From contig NZ_CP128540.1 of NCBI RefSeq assembly GCF_021283545.2, positions 4,313,501-4,377,500 of the forward strand: 64,000 bases of DNA, read 5' to 3'. A model generated the notes under the pieces. That model was given only the letters and a program-made list of their open reading frames with translations, did not search any database and was not told the origin of the DNA. A program made the translations under genes and the position numbers. Shown piece by piece: positions 35,173-47,842 of the stretch; the stretch's first letter is position 1, and each line of letters opens with the position of its first letter. The stretch is from Pseudomonas alloputida. GTDB lineage: Bacteria; Pseudomonadota; Gammaproteobacteria; Pseudomonadales; Pseudomonadaceae.

Positions 35173-35889
35173 GTGACCCTGATCTACGGCCATCGCGGCG
35201 CCAAGGGCGAAGCACCCGAGAACACCCTGAAGAGCTTTCAGCAATGCCTGTCCCATGGCGTGACCCGCTGCGAGCTGGACCTGCACTTGTCATCCGACAA
35301 CGAACTGATGGTCATCCACGACCCCACCCTCAAGCGCACCACGGGCCGGCGCGGCAAAGTGGTCGAGCACCCGGCCGCCGAACTGGTCAAGATCGATGCC
35401 CGCAAAGGCGGCCCGGGCCACGTGCAGCCCTGCCCGATCCCGAAACTGGAAGAGCTGTTCGAAAAATGCCCGTTCGAACACTGGCAACTGGAGGTGAAAA
35501 GCGCCTCTCGCACCCGCGCGGCCACCACCGTCCTGGCGATCCGTGAACTGGCTCAGCAATATGGCCTGCTGGACAAGGTGACCATCACCTCCAGTTCACG
35601 CGAAGTACTGGGCGCCGCCCTGGAACTGGTGCCAGACGTGAAGCGCGGGCTGGTGGCCGAATACGCCTGGCTCGACCCGCTGAAGGTGGCACAAAACTAT
35701 GGCTGCGAACTGCTGGCATTGAACTGGACGCTGTGCACCCCCGAGCGCCTGCTCAAAGCACAGGGCCAGGGTTTGCATGTGTCGGTGTGGACGGTCAACG
35801 AGCCGGCACTGATGCGCCGGCTGGCTGACTTTGGTGTGGACAGCCTGATTACAGACTTTCCCGGTTTGGCCAAGACCACCCTCGGGTAG
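35173..35889 (+). CDS. Glycerophosphodiester phosphodiesterase
   Basis: A 238-residue cytoplasmic GDPD TIM-barrel that hydrolyses deacylated phospholipid headgroups to glycerol-3-phosphate and an alcohol (UgpQ-like). Catalytic features: YGHRGAKGEAPENTLKSF (His-Arg and the Glu), CELDLHLSSDNELMVIHDPTL (Glu-Asp metal ligands and the second His), WQLEVK and the C-terminal VWTVNEPALMRRL. No signal peptide, so it acts inside the cell. The start codon is GTG at 35173 with GAAGGAACGAAC upstream. Confidence 0.9.
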   Translation: MTLIYGHRGAKGEAPENTLKSFQQCLSHGVTRCELDLHLSSDNELMVIHDPTLKRTTGRRGKVVEHPAAELVKIDARKGGPGHVQPCPIPKLEELFEKCPFEHWQLEVKSASRTRAATTVLAIRELAQQYGLLDKVTITSSSREVLGAALELVPDVKRGLVAEYAWLDPLKVAQNYGCELLALNWTLCTPERLLKAQGQGLHVSVWTVNEPALMRRLADFGVDSLITDFPGLAKTTLG

Positions 35890-35937
35890 GGTTGAAATCG
35901 GTCTCTCCGACCGGCTCAGGCCACCGGTCGGAGCCGC

Positions 35938-37332
35938 TCAAAAAAGCCGGTTCAGGCCGTCATAGGCAGCTACCCGATAGGCTTCGGCCATGGTCGGGTA
36001 GTTGAACGTGGTGTTGACGAAGTACTTCAGGTTGTTCTGCTCACCTGGCTGGTTCATGATCGCCTGGCCAATGTGGACGATTTCCGAAGCCTGGTAGCCG
36101 AAGCAATGCACGCCGAGGATTTCCAGGGTTTCGCGGTGGAACAGGATCTTCAGCATGCCCTGCGGCTCGCCGGCGATCTGCGCACGCGCCATGCTCTTGA
36201 AGAAGGCCTTGCCCACTTCGTACGGCACCTTGGCCTGGGTCAGCTCCTGCTCGTTCTTGCCGATCGAGCTGATCTCGGGAATGGTGTAGATACCCGTCGG
36301 CACGTCGTTGACGAAGCGCCAGCTGCCGTTATCGACAATGCTGCCAGCGGCCGACCGGCCCTGGTCATGGGCAGCACTGGCCAGGCTTGGCCAGCCGATC
36401 ACGTCGCCGGCACCGTAGATGTTCGGCACGGTGGTACGGTAGGCCTCGTCGACCTCGATCTGGCCACGGCTGTTCACCTTGATGCCGATGTTTTCCAGGC
36501 CCAGCTTGTCAGTGTTGCCGGTACGGCCGTTGCACCACAGCAAGGCGTCGGCCTTGATCTTCTTGCCCGACTTGAGGTGCAGGATCACCCCGTTGTCCAG
36601 GCCTTCGACGCGCTCGTACTCTTCGTTGTGGCGCACGGTGATGTTGTTGTTGCTGAAGTGGTAGCTCAGCGCCTGGGAAATTTCCGAATCGAGGAAGCTC
36701 AGCAGCTGGCCACGGTTGTCGACCAGCTCGACCAATACGCCCAGGCCACTGAAGATCGAAGCGTATTCGCAACCGATCACGCCGGCACCGTACACGATCA
36801 GCTTGCGCGGGGTATGGCTGAGGCTGAGGATGGTGTCGCTGTCGTATACGCGCGGGTGGTGGAAGTCGATGTCGGCCGGGCGGTAGGGGCGCGAGCCGGT
36901 CGCGATGATGATGTGCTTGGCGTTGAGCTTCTCGACCACGCCATTCGGGCACACCACTTCCACGGTTTGCTCGTCGGCAAAGCTGCCGGTGCCGACGAAC
37001 ACGTCGACGCGGTTACGGGCATAGTAGCCGGTGCGCGATGCGACCTGCTTGGCGATGACCTTCTCGGCGCTTTTCAGCACGTCCGGGAACGAGAACCAGC
37101 GCGGCTCGCCGATGGCACGAAACATCGGGTTGGTATTGAACTGCATGATCTGCCGCACCGAGTGACGCAGTGCCTTGGACGGAATGGTACCCAAGTGGGT
37201 GCAGTTGCCACCGACCTGGCGACGGTCATCGACCATCGCTACCTTGCGCCCTGCTTTGGCGGCGTTCATTGCCGCGCCTTCACCGGCCGGGCCGGAACCC
37301 AGCACCACTACGTCGTAGTTGTAGACAGCCAT
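35938..37332 (-). CDS. sthA: Soluble pyridine nucleotide transhydrogenase SthA
   Basis: A 464-residue FAD flavoprotein that moves reducing equivalents between NADPH and NAD+. The FAD motif is [19 protein letters not shown], the NAD(P) motif [19 protein letters not shown], and the dimerisation domain is at the C-terminus. At the redox-disulfide position of related reductases it reads [17 protein letters not shown]: only one Cys, as typical for SthA. ATG 37332 follows GAAGGAGTACGC; an in-frame codon nine residues earlier is discarded. Confidence 0.95.
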
Positions 37333-37536
37333 GCGTACTCCTTCAGAACTGGCCCGCAAGCCACGGTCGCTCGCGGGGCACGATCATGCCGCCGGGGCGC
37401 CATGAGAAAATTCGGGTGCAGTCTAATCAACCCTGAACGCCGCGCACATTAACCCTTGGTCGCGTCGTAGGCCAATTTTGCCCGCACTACATATGCTTCA
37501 CCCATTCCCTGGCGGCAATCATCCCTGCTTGTGCTT

Positions 37537-38535
37537 TCACTGGCCTTTCACTGCCCGTTCGAACGCGGGCGTAGCTCGGGAGACGAAGCCTCCCTCTGCT
37601 CGAGTCACCAAAACCGCAGCCAGATCATGCGCCACGGCAAAATCCCAGCCTCGCTGTGGGCCCAGGATGAGCAGCAGCGTCGAATAGCCATCGGCCAGCA
37701 GTGCTGAGGCGTCCAGCACCGTAACGGCAGCCAGGTCATGTTCGACCGGGCGCCCGAGGCGGGCATCGAAGGTGTGCGAATAGCGCCGGCCATTCTGCTC
37801 GAAATAGTGCCGATAGTCACCCGAGGTTGATACTGAAAGGCTATTGACCGGGATGATCTGGCGGGCGATCTGACGGTCTTCGCGGGGCAGTTCCAGGGCA
37901 ATACGCCAAGGGCTGCCGTCAGGCTTGCGACCAACCGCCTTCAGCTCGCCAGTGGCCTCGGCGACAAAACTGCTGACACCCATGGCCTGCAGGCGCGCAG
38001 CGATCAAGTCGACAGCATGACCGGCGACGATGCTGTTGAAGTCGAGCTGCACCGGGGCATCCTTGCACAGGGCTCGACCTTTGACGCGCAAGTGCTGGTA
38101 ACCCACACGCTGGCGCACCTGGGCCAGTGCCTGTGGTTCGGGCACTTGCTCGTGACGGGCCTGAGGGCCGAAGCCCCACAAGTCGAGCAATGGCTCTACG
38201 GTGAGATCGAAAGCGCCATCGCTCTGCTCGGCAAGGTGCTGACCCAGGCTGACCAACGCGAGCATGTCAGGCGGCAGAGCCAGGCACTGGCCCGCAGGCA
38301 AGCGGTTGAACTGGCTTACGATGGAATCGCCGCGGTAGGTCGAGTAGTGGTGGTCGATGTCGTGCAGGATGGTTTCCACCGCCATCTGCACCTGGGCCGG
38401 CAGCGGGCCACCAGGCTCGCGGACGTACTGGATGCTGTAGCTGCTGCCCATGGTCGGACCACCCAGGCGCTCCAGGGTGGGGCCTTGGTTGCAGGCGGTG
38501 AGTAGCAGCAGAATGAACAGTAGGGCTGTGCGCAC
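37537..38535 (-). CDS. ApbE-family FAD:protein FMN transferase, lipoprotein
   Basis: A 332-residue predicted lipoprotein (LLLLTAC lipobox, Cys15) of the ApbE family, which attaches FMN to Thr/Ser of client proteins such as NqrB/NqrC, RnfG or periplasmic reductases. Family blocks: TMGSSYSI, DGAFDLTVEPLLDLWGFG, SVSTSGDYRHYF, SHTFDARLGRPV and LLADGYSTLLLILG. The usual IAKGYAVD segment reads IVAGHAVD, with Lys replaced by Ala. No Nqr or Rnf gene is nearby in this window. Flanked by sthA and a REP pair. Confidence 0.87.
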   Translation of the reverse strand: MRTALLFILLLLTACNQGPTLERLGGPTMGSSYSIQYVREPGGPLPAQVQMAVETILHDIDHHYSTYRGDSIVSQFNRLPAGQCLALPPDMLALVSLGQHLAEQSDGAFDLTVEPLLDLWGFGPQARHEQVPEPQALAQVRQRVGYQHLRVKGRALCKDAPVQLDFNSIVAGHAVDLIAARLQAMGVSSFVAEATGELKAVGRKPDGSPWRIALELPREDRQIARQIIPVNSLSVSTSGDYRHYFEQNGRRYSHTFDARLGRPVEHDLAAVTVLDASALLADGYSTLLLILGPQRGWDFAVAHDLAAVLVTRAEGGFVSRATPAFERAVKGQ

Positions 38536-38551
38536 AGTAGGGTTTCTCGGT

Positions 38552-38646
38552 TGCCGGTGCTGGCCTCTTCGCGGGTAAACCCGCTCCTACAGGGGCAGCG
38601 ATAATCCTGTAGGAGCGGGTTTACCCGCGAAAGGGCCGGCACTGAC
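38552..38646. repeat. REP inverted pair
   Basis: TTCGCGGGTAAACCCGCTCC and the inverted GGAGCGGGTTTACCCGCGAA, with flanking GCCGG arms, directly upstream of the ApbE gene. Confidence 0.9.
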
Positions 38647-38660
38647 AACACACATTCAGA

Positions 38661-38697
38661 ATAAAAAAAAACGGGAACCCGAAGGTTCCCGTTTTTT
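38661..38697 (-). terminator. Rho-independent terminator of the GAPDH gene
   Basis: On the minus strand, GGGAACC pairs with GGTTCCC around a small loop inside an A/T-flanked stem (AAAAAACGGGAACC ... GGTTCCCGTTTTTT), followed by TTTTTAT. It starts 19 bases after the stop at 38716. The A-rich and T-rich flanks make it work on either strand. Confidence 0.9.
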
Positions 38698-38715
38698 CAT
38701 TGCCTTACAAGCGAA

Positions 38716-40164
38716 TCAGCGTGGAAACGCTGGCGGGTTCACACCAGCCATGTCTTCCATCACACGAACCACCTGGCAGCTATAACCGAATTCGTTGTCG
38801 TACCAGACGTACAGAACAACGCGGTTGTCGTTGGCGATGGTCGCCTCTGCGTCAACCACACCGGCGTGGCGCGAGCCGACGAAGTCGGTCGAAACCACTT
38901 CCTGGGAAGCCACGTAGTCGATCTGCTTGTGCAGCTCCGAGTGCATGGCGGTCTGGCGCAGGTACTCGTTGATCTCGTCGCGGGTGGTGGCCTTTTCCAG
39001 GTTCAGGTTCAGGATGGCCATCGAAACGTTCGGCGTCGGGACACGAATGGCGTTGCCGGTCAGCTTGCCCTTCAGCACTGGCAGTGCCTTGGCAGCAGCG
39101 GTGGCGGCGCCGGTTTCGGTGATTACCATGTTCAGTGGCGCGGCACGGCCACGGCGGCTGCCCTTGTGGAAGTTGTCGATCAGGTTCTGGTCGTTGGTGA
39201 ACGAGTGAACGGTTTCGACGTGGCCGTTGACGATGCCGTACTGGTCGTTGATGGCCTTGAGCACCGGCACGATGGCGTTGGTGGTGCAGGAGGCCGCCGA
39301 GATGATCTTGTCATCGGCAGTGATATCACCGTGGTTGATACCGTGCACGATGTTCTTCAGCGCGCCCTTGCCAGGTGCGGTGAGGATCACGCGGGCAGCA
39401 CCCGGGCAGGCCAGGTGCTGGCCCAGGCCGTCGGCGTCACGCCATACGCCGGTGTTGTCGACGATGAGCGCATTGTCGATGCCGTACTGGGTGTAGTCGA
39501 CTTCGCTAGGGCTCTTGGCGTAGATAACCTGGATCAGGTTGCCGTTGGCAGTGATGGTGTTGTTGGCTTCGTCGATGGTGATGGTGCCATCGAACGGACC
39601 ATGCACCGAGTCACGGCGCAGCAGGCTGGCACGCTTGACCAGGTCGTTTTCGGCGCCTTTGCGCACGACGATGGCACGCAGACGCAGGCCGTCACCACCA
39701 CCGGTCTTCTCGATCAGGATGCGCGCCAGCAGGCGGCCGATGCGACCGAAGCCGTACAGGACAACGTCGGTGCCTTTGCGCGCCGAAGCGTTCTGCTGAC
39801 CGACCACGTCGGCCAGCTCTTCACGGACGAACTGCTCGGCAGTGCGGCCATTGCCTTCCTGCTTGAACTTGTTGGCCAGCTTGCCCAGGTCGACCGATGC
39901 GGCGCCCAGTTTCAGCTCGCTCATGGCCTTGAGCAGGGGGAATGTCTCGTGGACGGACAGTTCGGTTTCGTCGGTTTGGCGGTGGCGCGCAAAGCGGTGC
40001 GCCTTGAGAATCGAGATAACCGAACGGTTGATCAGGCTGCGGCCATAAATCGAGCTCACCACATTGTTATTGCGGTAGAGCTGACCGATAAGCGGGATCA
40101 TCGCTTCAGCCAGGGCTTCACGATCAATCCACTCACCAAGACACTGGTCGGGCTTCTGAGTCAC
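38716..40164 (-). CDS. gapB: Glyceraldehyde-3-phosphate dehydrogenase with long N-terminal extension (GapB type)
   Basis: About 482 residues against ~335 for ordinary GAPDH. The extra ~125 N-terminal residues are helical and precede the Rossmann domain (VVLYGFGRIGRLLARILIEKTGG). The catalytic cysteine is in SAASCTTNAIVPVLKAI, and WYDNEFGYSCQVV closes the catalytic domain. The phosphate/NAD sites look intact. GTG 40164 has GGAAGG seven bases upstream; an ATG at 40179 (MWKVPVTQ) is the alternative start. It is head to head with mfd. The cofactor preference cannot be read reliably. Confidence 0.9.
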   Translation of the reverse strand: MTQKPDQCLGEWIDREALAEAMIPLIGQLYRNNNVVSSIYGRSLINRSVISILKAHRFARHRQTDETELSVHETFPLLKAMSELKLGAASVDLGKLANKFKQEGNGRTAEQFVREELADVVGQQNASARKGTDVVLYGFGRIGRLLARILIEKTGGGDGLRLRAIVVRKGAENDLVKRASLLRRDSVHGPFDGTITIDEANNTITANGNLIQVIYAKSPSEVDYTQYGIDNALIVDNTGVWRDADGLGQHLACPGAARVILTAPGKGALKNIVHGINHGDITADDKIISAASCTTNAIVPVLKAINDQYGIVNGHVETVHSFTNDQNLIDNFHKGSRRGRAAPLNMVITETGAATAAAKALPVLKGKLTGNAIRVPTPNVSMAILNLNLEKATTRDEINEYLRQTAMHSELHKQIDYVASQEVVSTDFVGSRHAGVVDAEATIANDNRVVLYVWYDNEFGYSCQVVRVMEDMAGVNPPAFPR

Positions 40165-40346
40165 GGGAACCTTCCACATGTAGGGACAGAAAAAAGGGGC
40201 TACATTATGACGCCCCAACGCGGAACCGGCAATGAGTGCCTGTCGCAGTGACGCAAGCCAGTGTTCATGCCCTTTCGAGCCTGACAGCCGGCACTGTCAC
40301 CGGTACAATCGGTCTCTTTGCCGCAACGCTTGGAGTGCAATCTCCC

Positions 40347-43300
40347 GTGTCAGTTCTGCGCCTACCGCAAATGTCGGCCACGGCCGGCAAACAAACCTGG
40401 GGCAACCTGCCCGGTGCCGCCCTCAGCCTTGCCATCGCCGAAGCCGCCAGCAGCGCTGGCCGCTTCACCCTGCTGCTGACGGCCGACAGCCAGGCCGCCG
40501 ACCGTCTGGAGCAGGAGCTGCGCTTCTTTGCCCCAGACCTGCCCGTGCTGCCGTTCCCCGATTGGGAAACCCTGCCCTACGACCTGTTCTCGCCGCACCA
40601 GGACATCATCTCCCAGCGCATCGCCAGCCTGTACCGTCTGCCGGAGCTGAGCCACGGCATCCTCGTGGTGCCGATCACCACCGCCCTGCACCGCCTGGCA
40701 CCCACGCGTTTTCTGCTGGGCAGCAGCCTGGTGCTGGATGTGGGCCAGACCATCGACGTGGAACAGATGCGCCTGCGCCTGGAGGCCAGCGGTTATCGTT
40801 GTGTCGACACCGTCTACGAGCATGGCGAGTTCGCCGTGCGCGGCGCGCTGATCGACCTGTTCCCGATGGGCAGCAAACTGCCCTACCGCATCGACCTGTT
40901 CGATAACGAGATCGAGACGCTGCGCACCTTCGACCCCGAGACCCAGCGCTCGATCGACAAGGTGGATTCGGTGCGCCTGCTGCCAGCACGCGAATTCCCG
41001 ATGCAGAAGGAAGAAGTGACCCGCTTCAAGGCACGCTTTCGCGAGCGCTTCGACGTCGACTTCCGCCGCAGTGCAATCTTCCAGGACCTGGCCAGCGGCA
41101 TCATCCCCGCCGGTATCGAGTACTACCTGCCACTGTTCTTCGAAGAAACCTCGACCCTGTTCGACTACCTGCCGACCGACACCCAGGTGTTCTCGCTACC
41201 CGGTGTGGAACAGGCCGCCGAGCACTTCTGGAACGACGTGCGCGGGCGTTATGAAGACCGCCGCGGCGACCTCAGCCGGCCGCTGTTGCCGCCGGCCGAG
41301 CTGTTCCTGCCGGTGGAAGATTGCTTCGCCCGGCTCAAGCAGTGGCCCCGGGTGGTGGTCAGCAGCGAAGAGCTGGAGCCTGGCGTGGGCCGCGAGCGCT
41401 TCCCGGCGCGCGCCCTGCCCAACCTGGCCATCGAGGCCAAGGCCAACCAGCCGCTGGCCGAGCTGGCCAACTTCCTCGACCAGTTCCCCGGCCGCGTGCT
41501 CTTCACTGCCGAATCAGCGGGCCGCCGGGAAGTGCTGCTGGAGCTGCTCGAACGGCTGAAGCTGCGCCCGCATACCGTCGAAGGCTGGGACGACTTCATT
41601 ACCGGTGCCGAGCGCCTGGCGATCACCATCGCCCCACTGGACGACGGCCTGCTGCTGGACGATCCAGGGCTGGCGCTGATTGCCGAAAGCCCACTGTTCG
41701 GCCAGCGGGTGATGCAGCGCCGGCGCCGTGACAAGCGCGGCGAAACCGCCAACGACGCGGTCATCAAGAACCTCACCGAGCTGCGCGAAGGTGCGCCGGT
41801 GGTGCACATCGACCATGGCGTCGGCCGCTACCTGGGCCTGGCCACGCTGGAAATCGACGGCCAGGCCGCCGAATTCCTGACGCTGGAATACGCCGAGAAC
41901 GCCAAGCTGTATGTGCCGGTGGCCAACCTGCACCTGATCGCCCGCTACACCGGCAGCGACGACGCCCTGGCACCGCTGCACCGGCTGGGTTCGGAGGCCT
42001 GGCAGAAAGCCAAGCGCAAGGCCGCCGAACAGGTCCGCGACGTGGCCGCCGAACTGCTCGACATCTATGCTCGCCGCGCCGCGCGCAAGGGCTACGCGTT
42101 TGCCGACCCGTCGGCTGACTACGCCACCTTCAGCGCCGGCTTCCCGTTCGAGGAGACCCCGGACCAGCAGGCCGCCATCGAGGCCGTGCGCGCCGACATG
42201 CTGGCACCCAAGCCAATGGACCGCCTGGTCTGTGGCGACGTGGGCTTCGGCAAGACCGAAGTGGCCATGCGCGCGGCGTTCATCGCCGTGCACAGTGGCC
42301 GCCAGGTGGCCGTGCTGGTGCCCACCACCCTGCTTGCCCAGCAGCATTACAACAGCTTCCGCGACCGCTTTGCCGACTGGCCCGTGACCGTGGAAGTGAT
42401 GAGCCGCTTCAAGTCGGCCAAAGAAGTGGCCGCCGCCGCCGCGGACCTTGCCGAAGGCAAGATCGACATCCTCATCGGCACCCACAAGCTGCTGCAGGAC
42501 GACGTACGCTTCAAGGACCTGGGCCTGGCCATCATCGATGAAGAGCACCGCTTTGGCGTGCGCCAGAAAGAACAGCTGAAGGCGCTGCGCAGCGAGGTCG
42601 ATATCCTCACCCTGACCGCCACGCCGATTCCGCGCACGCTGAACATGGCGGTGGCGGGCATGCGCGACCTGTCGATCATCGCCACGCCGCCAGCACGCCG
42701 CCTGTCTGTGCGCACCTTCGTCATGGAACAGAACAAGAGCACGGTCAAGGAGGCGCTGCTGCGCGAACTGTTGCGCGGTGGCCAGGTGTACTACCTGCAC
42801 AACGATGTGAAAACCATCGAAAAATGCGCCGCCGACCTTGCCGAGCTGGTGCCCGAGGCACGCATCGGCATCGGCCACGGGCAAATGCGCGAACGCGAGC
42901 TGGAACAGGTGATGAGCGATTTCTACCACAAGCGTTTCAACGTGCTGGTGGCCTCGACCATTATCGAAACCGGTATCGACGTGCCCAGCGCCAACACCAT
43001 CGTCATCGAGCGCGCCGACAAGTTCGGCCTGGCCCAGCTGCACCAGCTGCGTGGCCGGGTTGGCCGTAGTCACCACCAGGCCTACGCCTACCTGCTCACA
43101 CCTACCCGTCAGAAGGTGAGCGCCGACGCCGAAAAGCGCCTGGAGGCGATCGCCAACACGCAAGACCTTGGCGCAGGCTTTGTGCTGGCCACCAACGACC
43201 TGGAAATCCGCGGTGCCGGCGAGCTGCTGGGCGAAGGCCAGAGCGGGCAGATCCAGGCAGTGGGCTTCACCCTGTACATGGAAATGCTCGAACGTGCGGT

Positions 43301-43796
43301 CAAGGCAATCCGAAAAGGTACCCAGCCGAACCTTGAGCAACCCCTGGGTGGCGGCCCGGAGATCAACCTGCGCCTGCCGGCACTGATCCCAGAGGACTAC
43401 CTGCCTGACGTGCATGCGCGCCTGATCCTGTACAAACGCATTGCCTCGGCTGCCGACGAAGAGGGTCTCAAGGACTTGCAGGTCGAGATGATCGACCGCT
43501 TCGGCTTGTTGCCAGAGCCGACCAAGAACCTGATGCGCCTGACGTCACTCAAGCTGCACGCGGAAAAGCTCGGCATCAAGAAAGTCGATGCGGGGCCCAA
43601 CGGTGGCAAGCTCGAGTTCGAAGCCGAAACACCGGTCGACCCACTGACCCTGATCAAGCTGATCCAGGGTCAGCCCAAACGTTACAAGTTCGAAGGGGCC
43701 ACCCAGTTCCGCTTCCTGGTACCGATGGAACGCCCCGACGAACGTTTCAATACCCTGGAGGCGCTGTTCGAGCGCCTGACCCCACAGCCTGCCTAA
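40347..43796 (+). CDS. mfd: Transcription-repair coupling factor Mfd
   Basis: A 1149-residue DNA translocase that removes RNA polymerase stalled at lesions and recruits UvrA. Order: UvrB-homology domains (1-340), RNA polymerase interaction domain (~480-560, with HIDHGVGRYLGL), superfamily 2 helicase domains (Walker A GDVGFGKTEVAMRAA near residue 629; DEEHRFG near 729; TATPIPRT; VASTIIETGIDVP; QLRGRVGRS), and the C-terminal TRCF domain. The GTG at 40347 (MSVLRLPQMS) gives the usual length; the longer open frame reaching back toward GAPDH has no support. Confidence 0.95.
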   Translation: MSVLRLPQMSATAGKQTWGNLPGAALSLAIAEAASSAGRFTLLLTADSQAADRLEQELRFFAPDLPVLPFPDWETLPYDLFSPHQDIISQRIASLYRLPELSHGILVVPITTALHRLAPTRFLLGSSLVLDVGQTIDVEQMRLRLEASGYRCVDTVYEHGEFAVRGALIDLFPMGSKLPYRIDLFDNEIETLRTFDPETQRSIDKVDSVRLLPAREFPMQKEEVTRFKARFRERFDVDFRRSAIFQDLASGIIPAGIEYYLPLFFEETSTLFDYLPTDTQVFSLPGVEQAAEHFWNDVRGRYEDRRGDLSRPLLPPAELFLPVEDCFARLKQWPRVVVSSEELEPGVGRERFPARALPNLAIEAKANQPLAELANFLDQFPGRVLFTAESAGRREVLLELLERLKLRPHTVEGWDDFITGAERLAITIAPLDDGLLLDDPGLALIAESPLFGQRVMQRRRRDKRGETANDAVIKNLTELREGAPVVHIDHGVGRYLGLATLEIDGQAAEFLTLEYAENAKLYVPVANLHLIARYTGSDDALAPLHRLGSEAWQKAKRKAAEQVRDVAAELLDIYARRAARKGYAFADPSADYATFSAGFPFEETPDQQAAIEAVRADMLAPKPMDRLVCGDVGFGKTEVAMRAAFIAVHSGRQVAVLVPTTLLAQQHYNSFRDRFADWPVTVEVMSRFKSAKEVAAAAADLAEGKIDILIGTHKLLQDDVRFKDLGLAIIDEEHRFGVRQKEQLKALRSEVDILTLTATPIPRTLNMAVAGMRDLSIIATPPARRLSVRTFVMEQNKSTVKEALLRELLRGGQVYYLHNDVKTIEKCAADLAELVPEARIGIGHGQMRERELEQVMSDFYHKRFNVLVASTIIETGIDVPSANTIVIERADKFGLAQLHQLRGRVGRSHHQAYAYLLTPTRQKVSADAEKRLEAIANTQDLGAGFVLATNDLEIRGAGELLGEGQSGQIQAVGFTLYMEMLERAVKAIRKGTQPNLEQPLGGGPEINLRLPALIPEDYLPDVHARLILYKRIASAADEEGLKDLQVEMIDRFGLLPEPTKNLMRLTSLKLHAEKLGIKKVDAGPNGGKLEFEAETPVDPLTLIKLIQGQPKRYKFEGATQFRFLVPMERPDERFNTLEALFERLTPQPA

Positions 43797-43805
43797 GGAA
43801 GACTC

Positions 43806-44378
43806 ATGCGTGCCATCCGTTGCCTGACCCTGCTGCTGGCGCTGTTCGCCCCAGCTGCCTTCGCCGAAGGCCTGTATCAGGTAGAAATGATTCTGGTGCG
43901 GCAGAACAGCGTGCCCGCCTTCACCAGCCCGTTCGCCCCCGAAGACTGGAGCGCTGGCGCCCCACGCCTGGCGAAAGATGCCGAGCGCCCCCCAGCACTG
44001 GAAGATGAAGCCACCCGCCTGGAAGCAACCGCCGACTACACGGTGCTGATGCACAAGGCCTGGCAACAGCAGGTGGGCAGCGAACCCAGCCGCATCGCCC
44101 TGGGCGAAGGCACCGAACAGTTCGGGCACTTCCCGATCGAAGGCAACCTGAGCATCGCTGAAGGCCGCTTCATCACCGTCGAGGCCAACTTCTGGGTCAA
44201 CCAGCTGGATGGCAACGGCAGCGTGCTGCAAAGCGAGCAGTTCAGGCAGAGCAACAGCAACGTCAAGGGCGGCCAGCTGACCTTTCTCGACGGCGGGCAC
44301 CTGGCGGTGCTGCTGAAGGTGACCCCACCAGGCACGCCGAAAATGCCGGTGATGGACCCGGAGATGATGGAGCAGTAA
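43806..44378 (+). CDS. CsiV-like periplasmic protein
   Basis: A 190-residue secreted protein: signal peptide MRAIRCLTLLLALFAPAAFA, then YQVEMILVRQNSV and a middle part matching the CsiV family (LPEDWSA-like APEDWSAGAP; YTVLMHKAWQQ; HFPIEGNLSIAEGRFI; a C-terminal proline-rich tail). CsiV was first described in Shewanella as a peptidoglycan-binding regulator with FtsZ-linked effects on division; Pseudomonas members are uncharacterised. It follows mfd by 9 bases and precedes the helicase gene by 4, so they are likely co-transcribed. Confidence 0.78.
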   Translation: MRAIRCLTLLLALFAPAAFAEGLYQVEMILVRQNSVPAFTSPFAPEDWSAGAPRLAKDAERPPALEDEATRLEATADYTVLMHKAWQQQVGSEPSRIALGEGTEQFGHFPIEGNLSIAEGRFITVEANFWVNQLDGNGSVLQSEQFRQSNSNVKGGQLTFLDGGHLAVLLKVTPPGTPKMPVMDPEMMEQ

Positions 44379-44382
44379 GCCC

Positions 44383-47700
<3,318 letters not shown>

Positions 47701-47718
47701 GCCAAAGGGGGATAGAGC

Positions 47719-47752
47719 GTAGGAGCGGGTTTACCCGCGAAAGGGCCGGCCC
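47719..47752. repeat. REP element (with degenerate partner at ~47795-47830)
   Basis: GTAGGAGCGGGTTTACCCGC at 47719-47738 plus GAAAGGGCCGG. The inverted partner (TTCGCAGGTAAACCCGAC) is degenerate. Sits between the convergent helicase and nagZ genes. Confidence 0.85.
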
Positions 47753-47842
47753 TGCCGACCAATCTCCACCCGCCGTTCACCGTTCCGCCGCTACCGTATT
47801 CGCAGGTAAACCCGACTTGTGGGAACGAACAGGCCAGCGCAG

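Noticed and set aside
41514..43415. 633-codon open frame antisense to mfd
   Set aside because: It lies wholly inside the conserved helicase domains of mfd; composition is His/Gln/Val-rich, as expected for a GC-shadow.
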